Below, piece after piece: positions 7,476 to 15,477 of a stretch of 64,000 bases of DNA. The stretch lies in assembly GCA_938036625.1 (NCBI GenBank), contig CALHQH010000046.1:13877-77876 (forward strand), written 5' to 3'. The stretch is from an uncultured Candidatus Saccharibacteria bacterium (GTDB lineage: Bacteria > Patescibacteriota > Saccharimonadia > Saccharimonadales > Saccharimonadaceae). The translations under genes and the position numbers were made by a program. The notes beneath the pieces were generated by a model. That model saw only the letters and a program-made list of their open reading frames with translations, was not told where the DNA came from and searched no databases. Each line of letters starts with the position of its first letter. Within the stretch, counting starts at the first letter, position 1.

Positions 7476-9725
7476 CTACTCCGTTTGGTTTGCCTCTGGG
7501 TCGGTGAGCTTGCGCACCATGGGCAATACTAGGTAGATGCCGATGATAGCGGCGAGCAGCCCCCCACCAACGATGCCGAAGTACAGCGGCGAGAGCGTTG
7601 GCTTGAGCGAGGCAGAGAAGGTCGTGATGAAGACGGTACCAACCCACACCCCAATGGCGCACGAGAGGAGCGAGACGCTCAGCAGCGGTACCAGCGACTC
7701 CGTCATGATGAGGCGCTTGAGCTGGCCCAGGCGCATGCCACCGAGGCGCAGCGTGTAGAGCGAGCGGCGGCGCTCAAACAATCCACCAATCGTCGAGACG
7801 ATCAAGCTTGCCACTGCGACGAAGAGCGTCACACCCATGCCAGCGTAGGCCATCTCGGCGAAGTTTTTGATGATCGGGTTGATCTGCGGGTGCTTCTCGA
7901 AGTCCCCACTGCGGATGTAGAGGAAGTCCTGCGGAGTCTGGCGGGCATATGTGAGAGCACGCACCTTCTCCACGTCATCATTATGGGCAACGGTCAGGAG
8001 ATAATCCTTAGGGCCATTGGTGTTGACTGGCTGCTCAGCAAGTGAGACAGTCTTGACGACGGCACCGTTGAAGTCGAGCAAAGCATAGTGATCACCCTGT
8101 GCACTGCTGGGGCAGCTGTGCTCGGTGTAGATCGCCAGGTCGCTACAGCGGATGGCACGAGTTTGGACGCGGCCATTGTCACCAGCAATAGGATACATTG
8201 GGGCAACATTGGTGATGTATGGCTGCTCGCTCAGGATCTTTTGGGTATCGGGCTGCAAGGTATGATCTTGCGAAGTGATCGCTACAGCGTTGCTGCGCAG
8301 CTGCGAGTAGCCGTTGTTGGCCACCGATGAAGCGTTGAGGGCATCAATACCACTCACTGCCGAGAGGTAGAAGCTCCCCGCAAAGAGGGCCAGCACTACC
8401 CCGCTCACACTGCGGAAGACAGCCTGCGAATGGACGGCAATTCGCTTACCCGCGATCAATGCCGAGCCACTGCGTGCATAGCGTGCCACGATGCGAGCAA
8501 TTTTATTCGTCAGCCAGCCACCAGCCAGCACCAGGCCAAACATTACACTAAGGAAGGCTGCGAAGAGAATGAGGGTCGGTGTAGAGCTCTCACTTGCTCG
8601 CTCAGCCATCCAGTCGTGCCCAGGCTTCGACGCCATCCAGCCAAAGATACTAAGGCCAAATGCCAGGGGGATGACGCGCCACACCCGCAGCTTCTTTGCC
8701 TTTTCGGCTGAGCGCGAGACGCCCAGTGGCGAGAGCTGCGCCTTGCGCATCCGGCGCCAGTTGACATACGTCGTCAGGCCAAGGGTCACGCCAACAATGA
8801 CGACATACTGGTACCACTGCAGCGCGAGATCAGCTGGCCAGAAACGCATGTCGCCATAGGAGAAACCATAAAGCGAGCTCTGTGTGAGTGTGAATACAAC
8901 GAGACCCAGCACCACACCAGCCAGCGAGGCCAGCAGCGACTCGAGCAGCAGCACACGGGCCACTTGCCCCTTGGTCGCGCCCACTAAGCGCAGGGCGGCG
9001 TAGCGCTTCTCGCGCTGTGCCCCACCCAGCTGTGTAGCAACAGCAACGAAGGTGACGATTGGGAAGAGCAAGATCGATCCGCCCACAACCAGCATCATCA
9101 GCGAGAATGGGTCGAAGGCGACGCTCTGCGCTGTGCCATTGACATCGGTAATGTAGACGTCTGTGTAGGAGTTGGGCTGCCCATTTTTCTTAGCATATTG
9201 GTTGCTCTTCTCAACCTCCTCCGCACTCACACCCTTGACCAAGTACAGGTCATCGGGGCTAGCAGAGTACTCGTCTGGCAGTGTGCCAAGGTTGGTGGTG
9301 AGGCCAGCAAAGCGCTCGAGAATCTTGTCCTCCGGGTGCTTGGCGATCGCCGCTGCTAAGCCCTTGGAGAGGTAGTATTCGCCTGCCTTTGGTGTGTCTA
9401 TCTTGGCAAATTTGGCGGACTTCTCAGTGCCCTGCAGCGAGATGACGCTAATCGTCTTGCCTCGCCACTCATCTTTGTTGCCCCGCTCGATGCCACCAGC
9501 TTTGAGTGGCGCTTGGCCAGTCGCTTGTGGCTTTTGGGGTGTACGCTGAGCCTGTGTAATGGTATTCGAGATAATCGTTCGGTTTTGGCGGCCCACCAAG
9601 CCATTGAGCCCAGCGGCCATATAGCACAGCATGACGATGCCAAGCGAGATAGCTGCTGCCGTCAGGCCCAGGCGCATCATTGATTGCCGGCCCGATTTTT
9701 TTAGTAATAACCAACTGATGCTCAT
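7476..9725 (-). CDS. ABC transporter permease, two FtsX domains
   Basis: A 749-residue permease of the MacB/FtsX superfamily. A membrane helix near residues 18-40 is followed by an extracytoplasmic domain of about 190 residues. A first FtsX block of three helices begins near residue 205 (LMMLVVGGSILLFPIVTFVA, then QLGGAQREKRYAALRLVGAT). After a central pair of helices and a second external domain comes a second FtsX block near the C-terminus (LFERRRSLYTLRLGGMRLGQ). The duplicated FtsX layout is typical of exporters of antimicrobial peptides or lipids and of mechanotransmission systems. The start at 9725 lies 1 nt after the ATPase stop and has GGAGGG 7 nt before it. It forms the third gene of a PadR-ATPase-permease operon. 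The substrate cannot be deduced. Confidence 0.88.
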   Translation of the reverse strand: MSISWLLLKKSGRQSMMRLGLTAAAISLGIVMLCYMAAGLNGLVGRQNRTIISNTITQAQRTPQKPQATGQAPLKAGGIERGNKDEWRGKTISVISLQGTEKSAKFAKIDTPKAGEYYLSKGLAAAIAKHPEDKILERFAGLTTNLGTLPDEYSASPDDLYLVKGVSAEEVEKSNQYAKKNGQPNSYTDVYITDVNGTAQSVAFDPFSLMMLVVGGSILLFPIVTFVAVATQLGGAQREKRYAALRLVGATKGQVARVLLLESLLASLAGVVLGLVVFTLTQSSLYGFSYGDMRFWPADLALQWYQYVVIVGVTLGLTTYVNWRRMRKAQLSPLGVSRSAEKAKKLRVWRVIPLAFGLSIFGWMASKPGHDWMAERASESSTPTLILFAAFLSVMFGLVLAGGWLTNKIARIVARYARSGSALIAGKRIAVHSQAVFRSVSGVVLALFAGSFYLSAVSGIDALNASSVANNGYSQLRSNAVAITSQDHTLQPDTQKILSEQPYITNVAPMYPIAGDNGRVQTRAIRCSDLAIYTEHSCPSSAQGDHYALLDFNGAVVKTVSLAEQPVNTNGPKDYLLTVAHNDDVEKVRALTYARQTPQDFLYIRSGDFEKHPQINPIIKNFAEMAYAGMGVTLFVAVASLIVSTIGGLFERRRSLYTLRLGGMRLGQLKRLIMTESLVPLLSVSLLSCAIGVWVGTVFITTFSASLKPTLSPLYFGIVGGGLLAAIIGIYLVLPMVRKLTDPEANQTE

Positions 9726-9726
9726 A

Positions 9727-10407
9727 CTACATCCCTCCCGAGATCTGCCCATCGCGCACGATGATCTCACGGTCGGCATAGGCAGCAATAGTTGGCTCGT
9801 GGGTCACCATAATCACGGTGGTACCGTATTGCTTGGCAGTGGCGATAAATAACTCCATCACACGCTGCGAGTTGAGGCTGTCGAGTGAGCCGGTTGGCTC
9901 ATCAGCAAAGAGCACCTTCGGCTTGATGACCATTGCCCGGGCAATTGCCACCCGCTGCATCTGCCCACCAGAGAGTTCACCCAGCATGTTACCTGCCTTA
10001 TTGCCTAGCTCCACATTGTCCAGCCAGCGTTGGGCTGCTTTGTACGCTACGGCACGCTTCTCGCCATTGAGCAGCAGTGGAAGTGCCACATTATCCAGGG
10101 CGGTGAGCTCTGGCACGAGCTGCCCAAACTGGAAGACAAAGCCAAAGGCTGTGCGCCTGAGGACGCTCCGCTGATCGTCATTGAGCTTGTCGATCCGCTT
10201 ACCTGCGCAGTGAATCTCGCCACTGTCGACAGGGGTAATCGCCGCTAAACTATGGAGCAATGTACTCTTACCCGAGCCGCTTGGCCCCATAATAGCTAGC
10301 ACTTCGCCCGGCATTACATCCAGCGACACGCCGCGCAATGCTTCCGTCTGGCCGAAGGATTTCTTCAGGTTGCGGGCGCTAATGATTGGTTGGTTGGTTG
10401 GTCTCAT
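9727..10407 (-). CDS. ABC transporter ATP-binding protein, MacB/LolD type
   Basis: The 226-residue ATPase has all nucleotide-binding motifs: Walker A MGPSGSGKST, Q-loop FVFQFGQLVPEL, signature LSGGQMQRVAIARA, Walker B VLFADEPTGSLDS and the switch His in MVTHEPT. The Walker B extension DEPTGSLD and the short length are those of the LolD/MacB/FtsE group, which pair with FtsX-domain permeases such as the product of the next gene. The start overlaps the end of the PadR gene by 29 bp and has GAGGAA upstream, indicating coupled translation. The transporter is thus probably induced when PadR is released from its operator. Confidence 0.92.
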   Translation of the reverse strand: MRPTNQPIISARNLKKSFGQTEALRGVSLDVMPGEVLAIMGPSGSGKSTLLHSLAAITPVDSGEIHCAGKRIDKLNDDQRSVLRRTAFGFVFQFGQLVPELTALDNVALPLLLNGEKRAVAYKAAQRWLDNVELGNKAGNMLGELSGGQMQRVAIARAMVIKPKVLFADEPTGSLDSLNSQRVMELFIATAKQYGTTVIMVTHEPTIAAYADREIIVRDGQISGGM

Positions 10408-10930
10408 TGGTCAGTTCCTCCTTGAGTTTGGTTAAGCGCGACGTCGTTAGCTCAATCCAGCGCAGGTCTGCCTCCAGATGGTACAGTGCGTGGTCGATGA
10501 GTAGCGTGTCGGCTAGGTTACTTTCGCGGCGGCGGCTTGTGAGGCTGCGCATCCGCTGGATGTGGGCTTGCCGCTGGTTGTCTAGGTAGGGCGCGGCATC
10601 ACCTTCGCGCAGGATTGCCAGCACGGTCTTGACGTACATATTGGCCTGCGACTGATGCGATGGCACCTCAGGCGCCTCCAGCCAAGCCTGCAGGTCTTGC
10701 TTGCCCTGCTCAGTAATAGCGTAGCGTACCCGGTCTGGCCCACCAGACTCACTGGTGTCGGCAACCTCTTCCACTTTGTTGTCGCGTTTTAAGCGCCCCA
10801 ACGTCGAGTAGACTTGCCCTGGCAAAATTGGCTTATCTTTGCCAAAGAAACCATCGTACTGCTTCTTCAGCTCGTAGCCATAGTTTGGCGTATTCGCCAA
10901 CAATCCGAGTAATGTATATTGAACGTTCAT
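10379..10930 (-). CDS. PadR family transcriptional regulator
   Basis: A 183-residue PadR-type repressor. The N-terminal winged helix contains YTLLGLLANTPNYGYELKKQ, PGQVYSTLGRLKRDNKVE and a GGPDRVRYAITEQG wing; the helical C-terminal half (residues about 95-180) would mediate dimerisation, as in Vir-class PadR proteins. PadR repressors commonly control the multidrug-type transporter genes next to them, and here the ATPase and permease genes follow directly. Two promoter-like arrangements and a perfect dyad lie upstream. One -10 (TATAGT) is just 6 nt before the ATG, with GGAG between them; the other is within the palindrome at 10973-10989. The start at 10930 is the first residue of the conserved domain. 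Confidence 0.9.
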   Translation of the reverse strand: MNVQYTLLGLLANTPNYGYELKKQYDGFFGKDKPILPGQVYSTLGRLKRDNKVEEVADTSESGGPDRVRYAITEQGKQDLQAWLEAPEVPSHQSQANMYVKTVLAILREGDAAPYLDNQRQAHIQRMRSLTSRRRESNLADTLLIDHALYHLEADLRWIELTTSRLTKLKEELTNETNQPTNH

Positions 10931-10936
10931 ATCTCC

Positions 10937-10965
10937 ACTATACACCGAGTGACTAGCGAGTGCAA
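10937..10965 (-). promoter_or_regulatory. Start-proximal padR promoter
   Basis: TTGCAC and TATAGT are separated by exactly 17 bp. The -10 ends 6 nt before the padR ATG, so the transcript would begin at or next to the start codon. Confidence 0.55.
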
Positions 10966-10970
10966 GCCTT

Positions 10971-10999
10971 ATTATACACTTAGTGTATAGTTTGGATAA
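10971..10999 (-). promoter_or_regulatory. Upstream padR promoter with embedded PadR operator
   Basis: TTATCC-17-TATAAT with a TG extension at the -10. The perfect palindrome TATACACT-T-AGTGTATA (10973-10989) covers the -10 and spacer, and a second, partial copy TATACACCGAGTG (10939-10951) overlaps the start-proximal promoter. Two related sites placed on two promoters fit autorepression by PadR (inference). Confidence 0.6.
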
Positions 11000-11304
11000 G
11001 TTCTTGAGAGACGCAGTGGGTAATGTGAGCGTCTACCTCTGTTATTCCGTCCACTCTCTGTCTTTCTTGGTAGCCCAGTTTGGTGTCTTGCCCTGGTGCT
11101 GCCCTGCACTTTTATCAATATAAACCTCACTTACTACTGGCAAATACTACACCAGCGCACAGCCAGGCTTATTTGCCGACAAGTGACGCACTAGCTAGGC
11201 TATTTGGGTATAATAGTTGGTAATCGTGCACAAGCTTGGTTCGTCGTTGCCATTTACTGCCTATAGCAACCTAACACTAGTCAAGAAACAGACATAGGCA
11301 CAAC
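10990..11304. other. Gene-free stretch
   Basis: No coding region was recognised in about 315 bp. It contains one copy of the recurring motif TACCTCTGTTA (11034-11044) and an isolated TATAAT (about 11208) without a convincing -35 element. Confidence 0.5.
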
Positions 11305-11335
11305 AAAAAACACCCCAGCATTATCTGGGGTGTTT
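11305..11335 (-). terminator. Intrinsic terminator
   Basis: A perfect 11-bp stem AAACACCCCAG / CTGGGGTGTTT with a 6-nt loop and a T6 tail in the minus direction, about 40 bp after the stop of the gene ending at 11378. Confidence 0.9.
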
Positions 11336-11377
11336 GCACACGATACGTCGAGAGACGATCTATCTCATGGCCAATGA

Positions 11378-12436
11378 TTAGTCGCCAAGGGTATCCATCT
11401 TGCCCTTGGTGCGCAAGATATCGCGCAGTTCGCGGACAGATTCTTTGCTCGATGACTGTGCATCTTTGAGCTTGTCGTAGAGCGACTTCGTCAAAGATGT
11501 GCTTGGGATCTCGGGGCGCTTTGGTGAGCCACCGCTGCTATCACGGTTCTTGTAGTAGTTGACGAGCGCTACGTAGTAGGCGCGCATCTCTTTGCGGTAC
11601 TTAATCTGCTCGTTGGCATAGTCGCGCACGCTGGCGTATTGTGAGTCTTTCATCTTATTGAGGGCGTTAAGGCAAGATTTTTGCTGCTCATCATACTTCT
11701 GGCCAGCTTCATCACCAGATGCGCTGCTGAGTGGCGAGCTGTAGCTCGTGCGGCACGAACTGCTGTATTCTTTGTAGGCAGTAGCGACAGCGCCCGATTC
11801 TTTGAGTAGCGGCTTAACTTTTTCGTAATCATCCTTGTACTTTTCGAAGGCCTTCTTTACCTCGCTATCGCGCATCGCAGCAGTCTTGCCGAGCTTGTCG
11901 AAGTGGTCATCCGCCTTGCGCACCACCTCGTTGATTGACGTTTCTGGGTCTGACCTGTCTATATTAAGGCTGGTTGAGTCGAAGCTATTCATCATAGCGT
12001 ATGCCTTGCGGTAATCCTCGGTGCTTGGTCCCGAGAAAAGCATGACACATACAATAATGATGACAATCAGGACAAATACACCGACGCCACCACCGATCAA
12101 ACTCCATAGCAAGCCCTTGCTCATGCCCTGCTTGGGTGGCATTGGGCCCATTGGCCGGCCTGGCTGTGGCTGCATTGGCTGAGGTTGGCCTGGTGCTGGC
12201 TGAGCTGGTTGCTGTGAAATGGGTTGAGGTTGAGGCTGGGGCTGAGCTGCAGGGGCTGGCCCAGCAGCTGGCTGTGGAGCAGCAGGAGTAGGCTGCTCAG
12301 TTGGTGCTGGCCCAGCGGCAGCACGCTTGCTGGCCAGAGCGGCCTTCTCTTCCTCAGTATAAGGTGGGTTATTCATATCAAAGGTTGGGACAGCCTCTGG
12401 GGGTTGCTCCTGGGGGGTTGCTGGTTGATTACTCAT
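11378..12436 (-). CDS. Proline/glutamine-rich single-span surface protein
   Basis: Function not recognised. The 352-residue product has three parts. Residues 1-105 are cytoplasmic, disordered and dominated by Pro, Gln and Ala. One transmembrane helix follows at about 108-135 (LLWSLIGGGVGVFVLIVIII). The last 215 residues form a helical, charged, presumably extracytoplasmic domain with no motif I know. The positive charges before the helix and the lack of a signal peptide fit an N-in/C-out orientation. The same layout occurs in the gene at 40208-41374, and a related P/Q-rich N-terminus is found in the gene at 36339-36806. AAGGAGATGC precedes the ATG. A strong terminator follows, so it is probably a single-gene unit. 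Confidence 0.8.
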   Translation of the reverse strand: MSNQPATPQEQPPEAVPTFDMNNPPYTEEEKAALASKRAAAGPAPTEQPTPAAPQPAAGPAPAAQPQPQPQPISQQPAQPAPGQPQPMQPQPGRPMGPMPPKQGMSKGLLWSLIGGGVGVFVLIVIIIVCVMLFSGPSTEDYRKAYAMMNSFDSTSLNIDRSDPETSINEVVRKADDHFDKLGKTAAMRDSEVKKAFEKYKDDYEKVKPLLKESGAVATAYKEYSSSCRTSYSSPLSSASGDEAGQKYDEQQKSCLNALNKMKDSQYASVRDYANEQIKYRKEMRAYYVALVNYYKNRDSSGGSPKRPEIPSTSLTKSLYDKLKDAQSSSKESVRELRDILRTKGKMDTLGD

Positions 12437-12583
12437 GCATCTCCTTGTTAACTTGGCTATTATTCACCATAACTATTATACCGGAATAGCAGCAATTGGC
12501 CAATATATATCTTGCTGTGGCTGCGCGCCCTCCTATCCTTCACATCCACTCATACAGCACCAAAGAAAGCGGAGGTTGTTACC

Positions 12584-12618
12584 AGCAAAACACCCCACGC
12601 ATCCTTGCTGGGGTGTTT
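12584..12618 (-). terminator. Intrinsic terminator of pnp
   Basis: The inverted repeat AAACACCCCA / GGGGTGTTT flanks a loop of about 12 nt and ends with TTTTGC in the minus direction, 33 bp after the pnp stop. Confidence 0.75.
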
Positions 12619-12650
12619 GTCTTCTGTTGCGAGGCTCGTGCTCAGATCTG

Positions 12651-14768
12651 CTACAATCCAATCATCGTCAGATTAATCTTGCCGCGCTCGTCAATGCCGG
12701 TGATCTTCACCTGCACAGTCTGGCCTTCTTGCACGACATCTGTTACCTTACCAACTCGGCCTTTAGCGAGCTTCGAGATATGCACCATCCCGTCCACGCC
12801 AGGCAGGATGTTCACAAAGGCGCCAAAGTCCTTAATCGTCACTACAGTGCCGGTGTAGGTGCGGCCAACTTCGGGCTCTTCCACCAGGCTTTTAATCCAG
12901 GCCAGCGCCTTCTCGATCGCCTCGCCATTAGGGCTAGCAATGGTAATCAGGCCGTCCTCTTTAATATCCACCTCGGCGCCCGTTTCGTTAGTAATTTTAT
13001 TGATGGTTTCACCGCCCTTACCAATGACGGCACCAATTTTATCCGGGTTAATCTTGAGCTTTTCGATGCGCGGCGCATAGGGGCTGAGTTCTTTACGTGG
13101 GCCAGGCAGTACACTCAGCATGTGCTCCAGGATGTGGGCGCGGCCAGCCTTACTCTGCTCCAGCGCCTGGCGCAGCACCTGCACGGGCAGGCCATGTACC
13201 TTCATATCCATCTGCAGGGCGGTGATACCCTTGCTCGTACCCGTCACCTTAAAGTCCATGTCGCCGGCAAAGTCCTCGGCGTCGGCAATGTCGCTCAGTA
13301 CGTAGGGTGTGTCGCCGTCCATCATCAGGCCCATGGCAATACCGCTAACCGGGGCTTTGATGGGCACGCCAGCATCCATCAAGGCCAAGCAGCTACTACA
13401 GGTGGCCGCCATGCTGGTGGAGCCGTTTTGGCTCATGATTTCTGTCACGCTGCGGATGGCATAGGGGAACTCTTCTTCGCTCGGTAGCACTGCCGTAAGG
13501 GCACGCTCCGCCAGGTAGCCGTGGCCAATCTCACGCCGGCCCGGGCTGCCCAGGCGCTTGACCTCACCCACCGTGTAGCCGGGGGCGTTGTAGTGGTGCA
13601 TGTAGCGGCGCTCGCCTTCTGTCACCTCCATGGTATCGACCAGCTGCGCGTAGCTGAGCGGCGCTAGCGTCACGATATTCATACCCTGCGTCACCCCGCG
13701 GGTAAACAGGCTGCTACCGTGGGTGCGTGGCAAAATACCAACTTCACTCGAGAGCGGGCGGATTTCCGTCAGGGCGCGGCCATCGGGGCGGGTGTGCTCC
13801 TCCACAATGCCGCGGCGTACATCGTTGTGTAGTGCCAGGGTAAAGGCTTCGTCGTACTCATCACGCACCGCGGCGTATTCCTCGCCGTCAAGGCCGAGCT
13901 GCTCGGCCATGGCCTCGTGGAAGGCCCAGCGGATTTCGTTCACAACTTCATTGCGCTCGGGGTATGGGCGGCGGATCTTCTCGCCCAGTTTGCCATCAAC
14001 CCATTGGTTGGCGACTGCTTGGATATCTTCGTTTGGCAAGACCAGCTCGTATTCCTGCGGTGCTGGTGCTACCTTATTCGCGAGCTCGCGCTGCAGCGCG
14101 ATAGCTGGCTGCATCGCTTGGTGCGCCCAGGCTATGGCATCGACGATAACGTCCTCGGGCACTTCTTTCGCGCCGGCTTCCACCATGGTAATGCCGCGCT
14201 CGATCCCTGCCACCACGAGGTCAAGGTCGGACTGCTCGCGCTCCTCTGGGCTGAGGAAGGCTTTAAACTCACCATTCACCCGGCCCACGCGCAGGCCCGC
14301 CACTGGCCCGTCAAACGGCGTGCCCGTCAGCATCAGGGCGCTGCTGGCAGCAACCATCGCCACCATATCGGGGCGGAAGCTTGGGTCCATGCTCAGCACG
14401 GTGGCCACCACTTGCACTTCCTGGCGGTAGCCTTTGGGGAATAGGGGGCGGATCGGCCGGTCGATCAGGCGGCCAATCAGCACCGCTTCGTCGCTCGGGC
14501 GGCCCTCGCGCTTAATAAAGCGGCTGCCGCTGATCTTGCCCGAGGCATAGAACTTCTCTTCGTAGTCGATGCTAAGCGGGAAGTAATCCAGCGTCACCGG
14601 GCGGCTGCCCACCTGGGCGGTGCCCAGCACCACCGTATCGCCATAGCGCACCAGCACACTGGCCGTCGAGCGAAAGCCAACGCGGTTGACCTCCAGGGTG
14701 AGGGGCCGGCCGCATAGCTCGGTCGTTACAGCAAAGACATCTTTGCCGCTTGGGTTAATAATACTCAT
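12651..14768 (-). CDS. pnp: Polyribonucleotide nucleotidyltransferase (PNPase)
   Basis: PNPase degrades RNA phosphorolytically from the 3' end. All domains are present in 705 residues: a first RNase PH fold (about 10-220), the helical linker, and a second RNase PH fold (about 310-545) with the phosphate-binding THGSSLFTRGVTQ and the catalytic Asp segment DFAGDMDFKVTGTSKG. A KH domain follows (about 555-610, GxxG in IGKGGETI), then an S1 domain (about 620-700, YTGTVVTIKDFGAFVNILPG). Length matches the family. The start MSIINPSG at 14768 has AAAGGAG upstream; further upstream residues do not fit the family. It stands alone with its own terminator, and its leader can form a long-range stem. Confidence 0.97.
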   Translation of the reverse strand: MSIINPSGKDVFAVTTELCGRPLTLEVNRVGFRSTASVLVRYGDTVVLGTAQVGSRPVTLDYFPLSIDYEEKFYASGKISGSRFIKREGRPSDEAVLIGRLIDRPIRPLFPKGYRQEVQVVATVLSMDPSFRPDMVAMVAASSALMLTGTPFDGPVAGLRVGRVNGEFKAFLSPEEREQSDLDLVVAGIERGITMVEAGAKEVPEDVIVDAIAWAHQAMQPAIALQRELANKVAPAPQEYELVLPNEDIQAVANQWVDGKLGEKIRRPYPERNEVVNEIRWAFHEAMAEQLGLDGEEYAAVRDEYDEAFTLALHNDVRRGIVEEHTRPDGRALTEIRPLSSEVGILPRTHGSSLFTRGVTQGMNIVTLAPLSYAQLVDTMEVTEGERRYMHHYNAPGYTVGEVKRLGSPGRREIGHGYLAERALTAVLPSEEEFPYAIRSVTEIMSQNGSTSMAATCSSCLALMDAGVPIKAPVSGIAMGLMMDGDTPYVLSDIADAEDFAGDMDFKVTGTSKGITALQMDMKVHGLPVQVLRQALEQSKAGRAHILEHMLSVLPGPRKELSPYAPRIEKLKINPDKIGAVIGKGGETINKITNETGAEVDIKEDGLITIASPNGEAIEKALAWIKSLVEEPEVGRTYTGTVVTIKDFGAFVNILPGVDGMVHISKLAKGRVGKVTDVVQEGQTVQVKITGIDERGKINLTMIGL

Positions 14769-14877
14769 ATAGAGCTCCTTTCTTGCGGCAAGTAACAGGG
14801 GTGAACGCTCGCTTTCATCATCTCCATGCAAGCCCTCAACGCTATCACTGCCGCGTTAATATACTCCCCTTAGTATA
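14769..14877 (-). promoter_or_regulatory. pnp: pnp leader with long-range stem and possible -10
   Basis: TATACT (14872-14877 on the minus strand) could be the -10 of a transcript with a leader of about 100 nt. Within it, GCGGCA near the 5' end (14850-14855) is complementary to TGCCGC close to the ribosome site (14785-14790). In other bacteria pnp mRNAs are autoregulated through leader stems cut by RNase III; whether that applies here is inference. Confidence 0.35.
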
Positions 14878-14926
14878 CCGCATTTTGGGATATACTGGTA
14901 GTGCTTCGTATTGGATGACCTCGGGC

Positions 14927-15178
14927 TTACACGCCATCTGGGCTGTCACGGTCAATCACCAGGCGCATCGTATTATCACCTTCGTAGGTGGTCTGCGAAC
15001 CTTTTTTTATGCGGAGAATCTCTTTACTACCCTTGATTGCTGCACTGCCTATAAATCGTACGTACGTTGCGCTCAGCCATTCGACACCACGTGGCATAAC
15101 CGTAATTTCTTCGCCACACTCCCCTATGACAGCAAACGAGACACCATTCTCCACTTTCTGTGGTTGGTCATAGATCAT
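14927..15178 (-). CDS. Small hypothetical protein
   Basis: Function not recognised. The product is 83 residues if it begins at the ATG at 15178 (MIYDQPQKVENGVSFAVIG), or 94 if a TTG at 15211 is used. It is predicted to be mostly beta strand, soluble and without a signal peptide. The segment GEEITVMPRGVEWLSATYVR and the charged C-terminus give no family match that I can name. A good promoter (TTGACG-17-TAATAT, 15221-15249) lies directly upstream, which supports expression. The ribosome site for either start is weak. No partner genes are adjacent in the same unit. Confidence 0.6.
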   Translation of the reverse strand: MIYDQPQKVENGVSFAVIGECGEEITVMPRGVEWLSATYVRFIGSAAIKGSKEILRIKKGSQTTYEGDNTMRLVIDRDSPDGV

Positions 15179-15220
15179 ATACTCACTGCGTTGAGAGAGT
15201 TGTTTCTCCAAAACTGCTTT

Positions 15221-15249
15221 ATATTAGCAAGTTATCCCAAGCTCGTCAA
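15221..15249 (-). promoter_or_regulatory. Promoter of the small hypothetical gene
   Basis: TTGACG and TAATAT are separated by exactly 17 bp, about 43 bp before the ATG at 15178. Confidence 0.6.
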
Positions 15250-15452
15250 TCAACCCCTCACCATAAGTATGCATAGCATAGCCTCATCACCTCTGTCCTT
15301 TATCCTTCTTCCCCATTACTCCATTCGGGTGGTGTGCAGCGACTAGTCGTAACAATAGTCGCCAGCCTTGATACAAAAGACCAGATAATCAGCCAAGGCC
15401 TGCGCTCACAACGCCAAGAGAAATAGTGAGAGTATAAAATATGTGAGAATTG

Positions 15453-15477
15453 GCGGCATGTGCGACACACCTGCCGC
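15453..15477 (-). terminator. Hairpin at the end of the spherulin-4-like gene
   Basis: The stem GCGGCA-TGTG / CACA-TGCCGC abuts the stop codon. There is no clear T-run, so it may be a 3' stabilising hairpin rather than a terminator. Confidence 0.4.

Noticed and set aside
12435..13487. 350-codon plus-strand frame opposite pnp
   Set aside because: It lies antisense to conserved PNPase domains and has an atypical His/Leu/Gln-rich composition; a by-product of codon bias.
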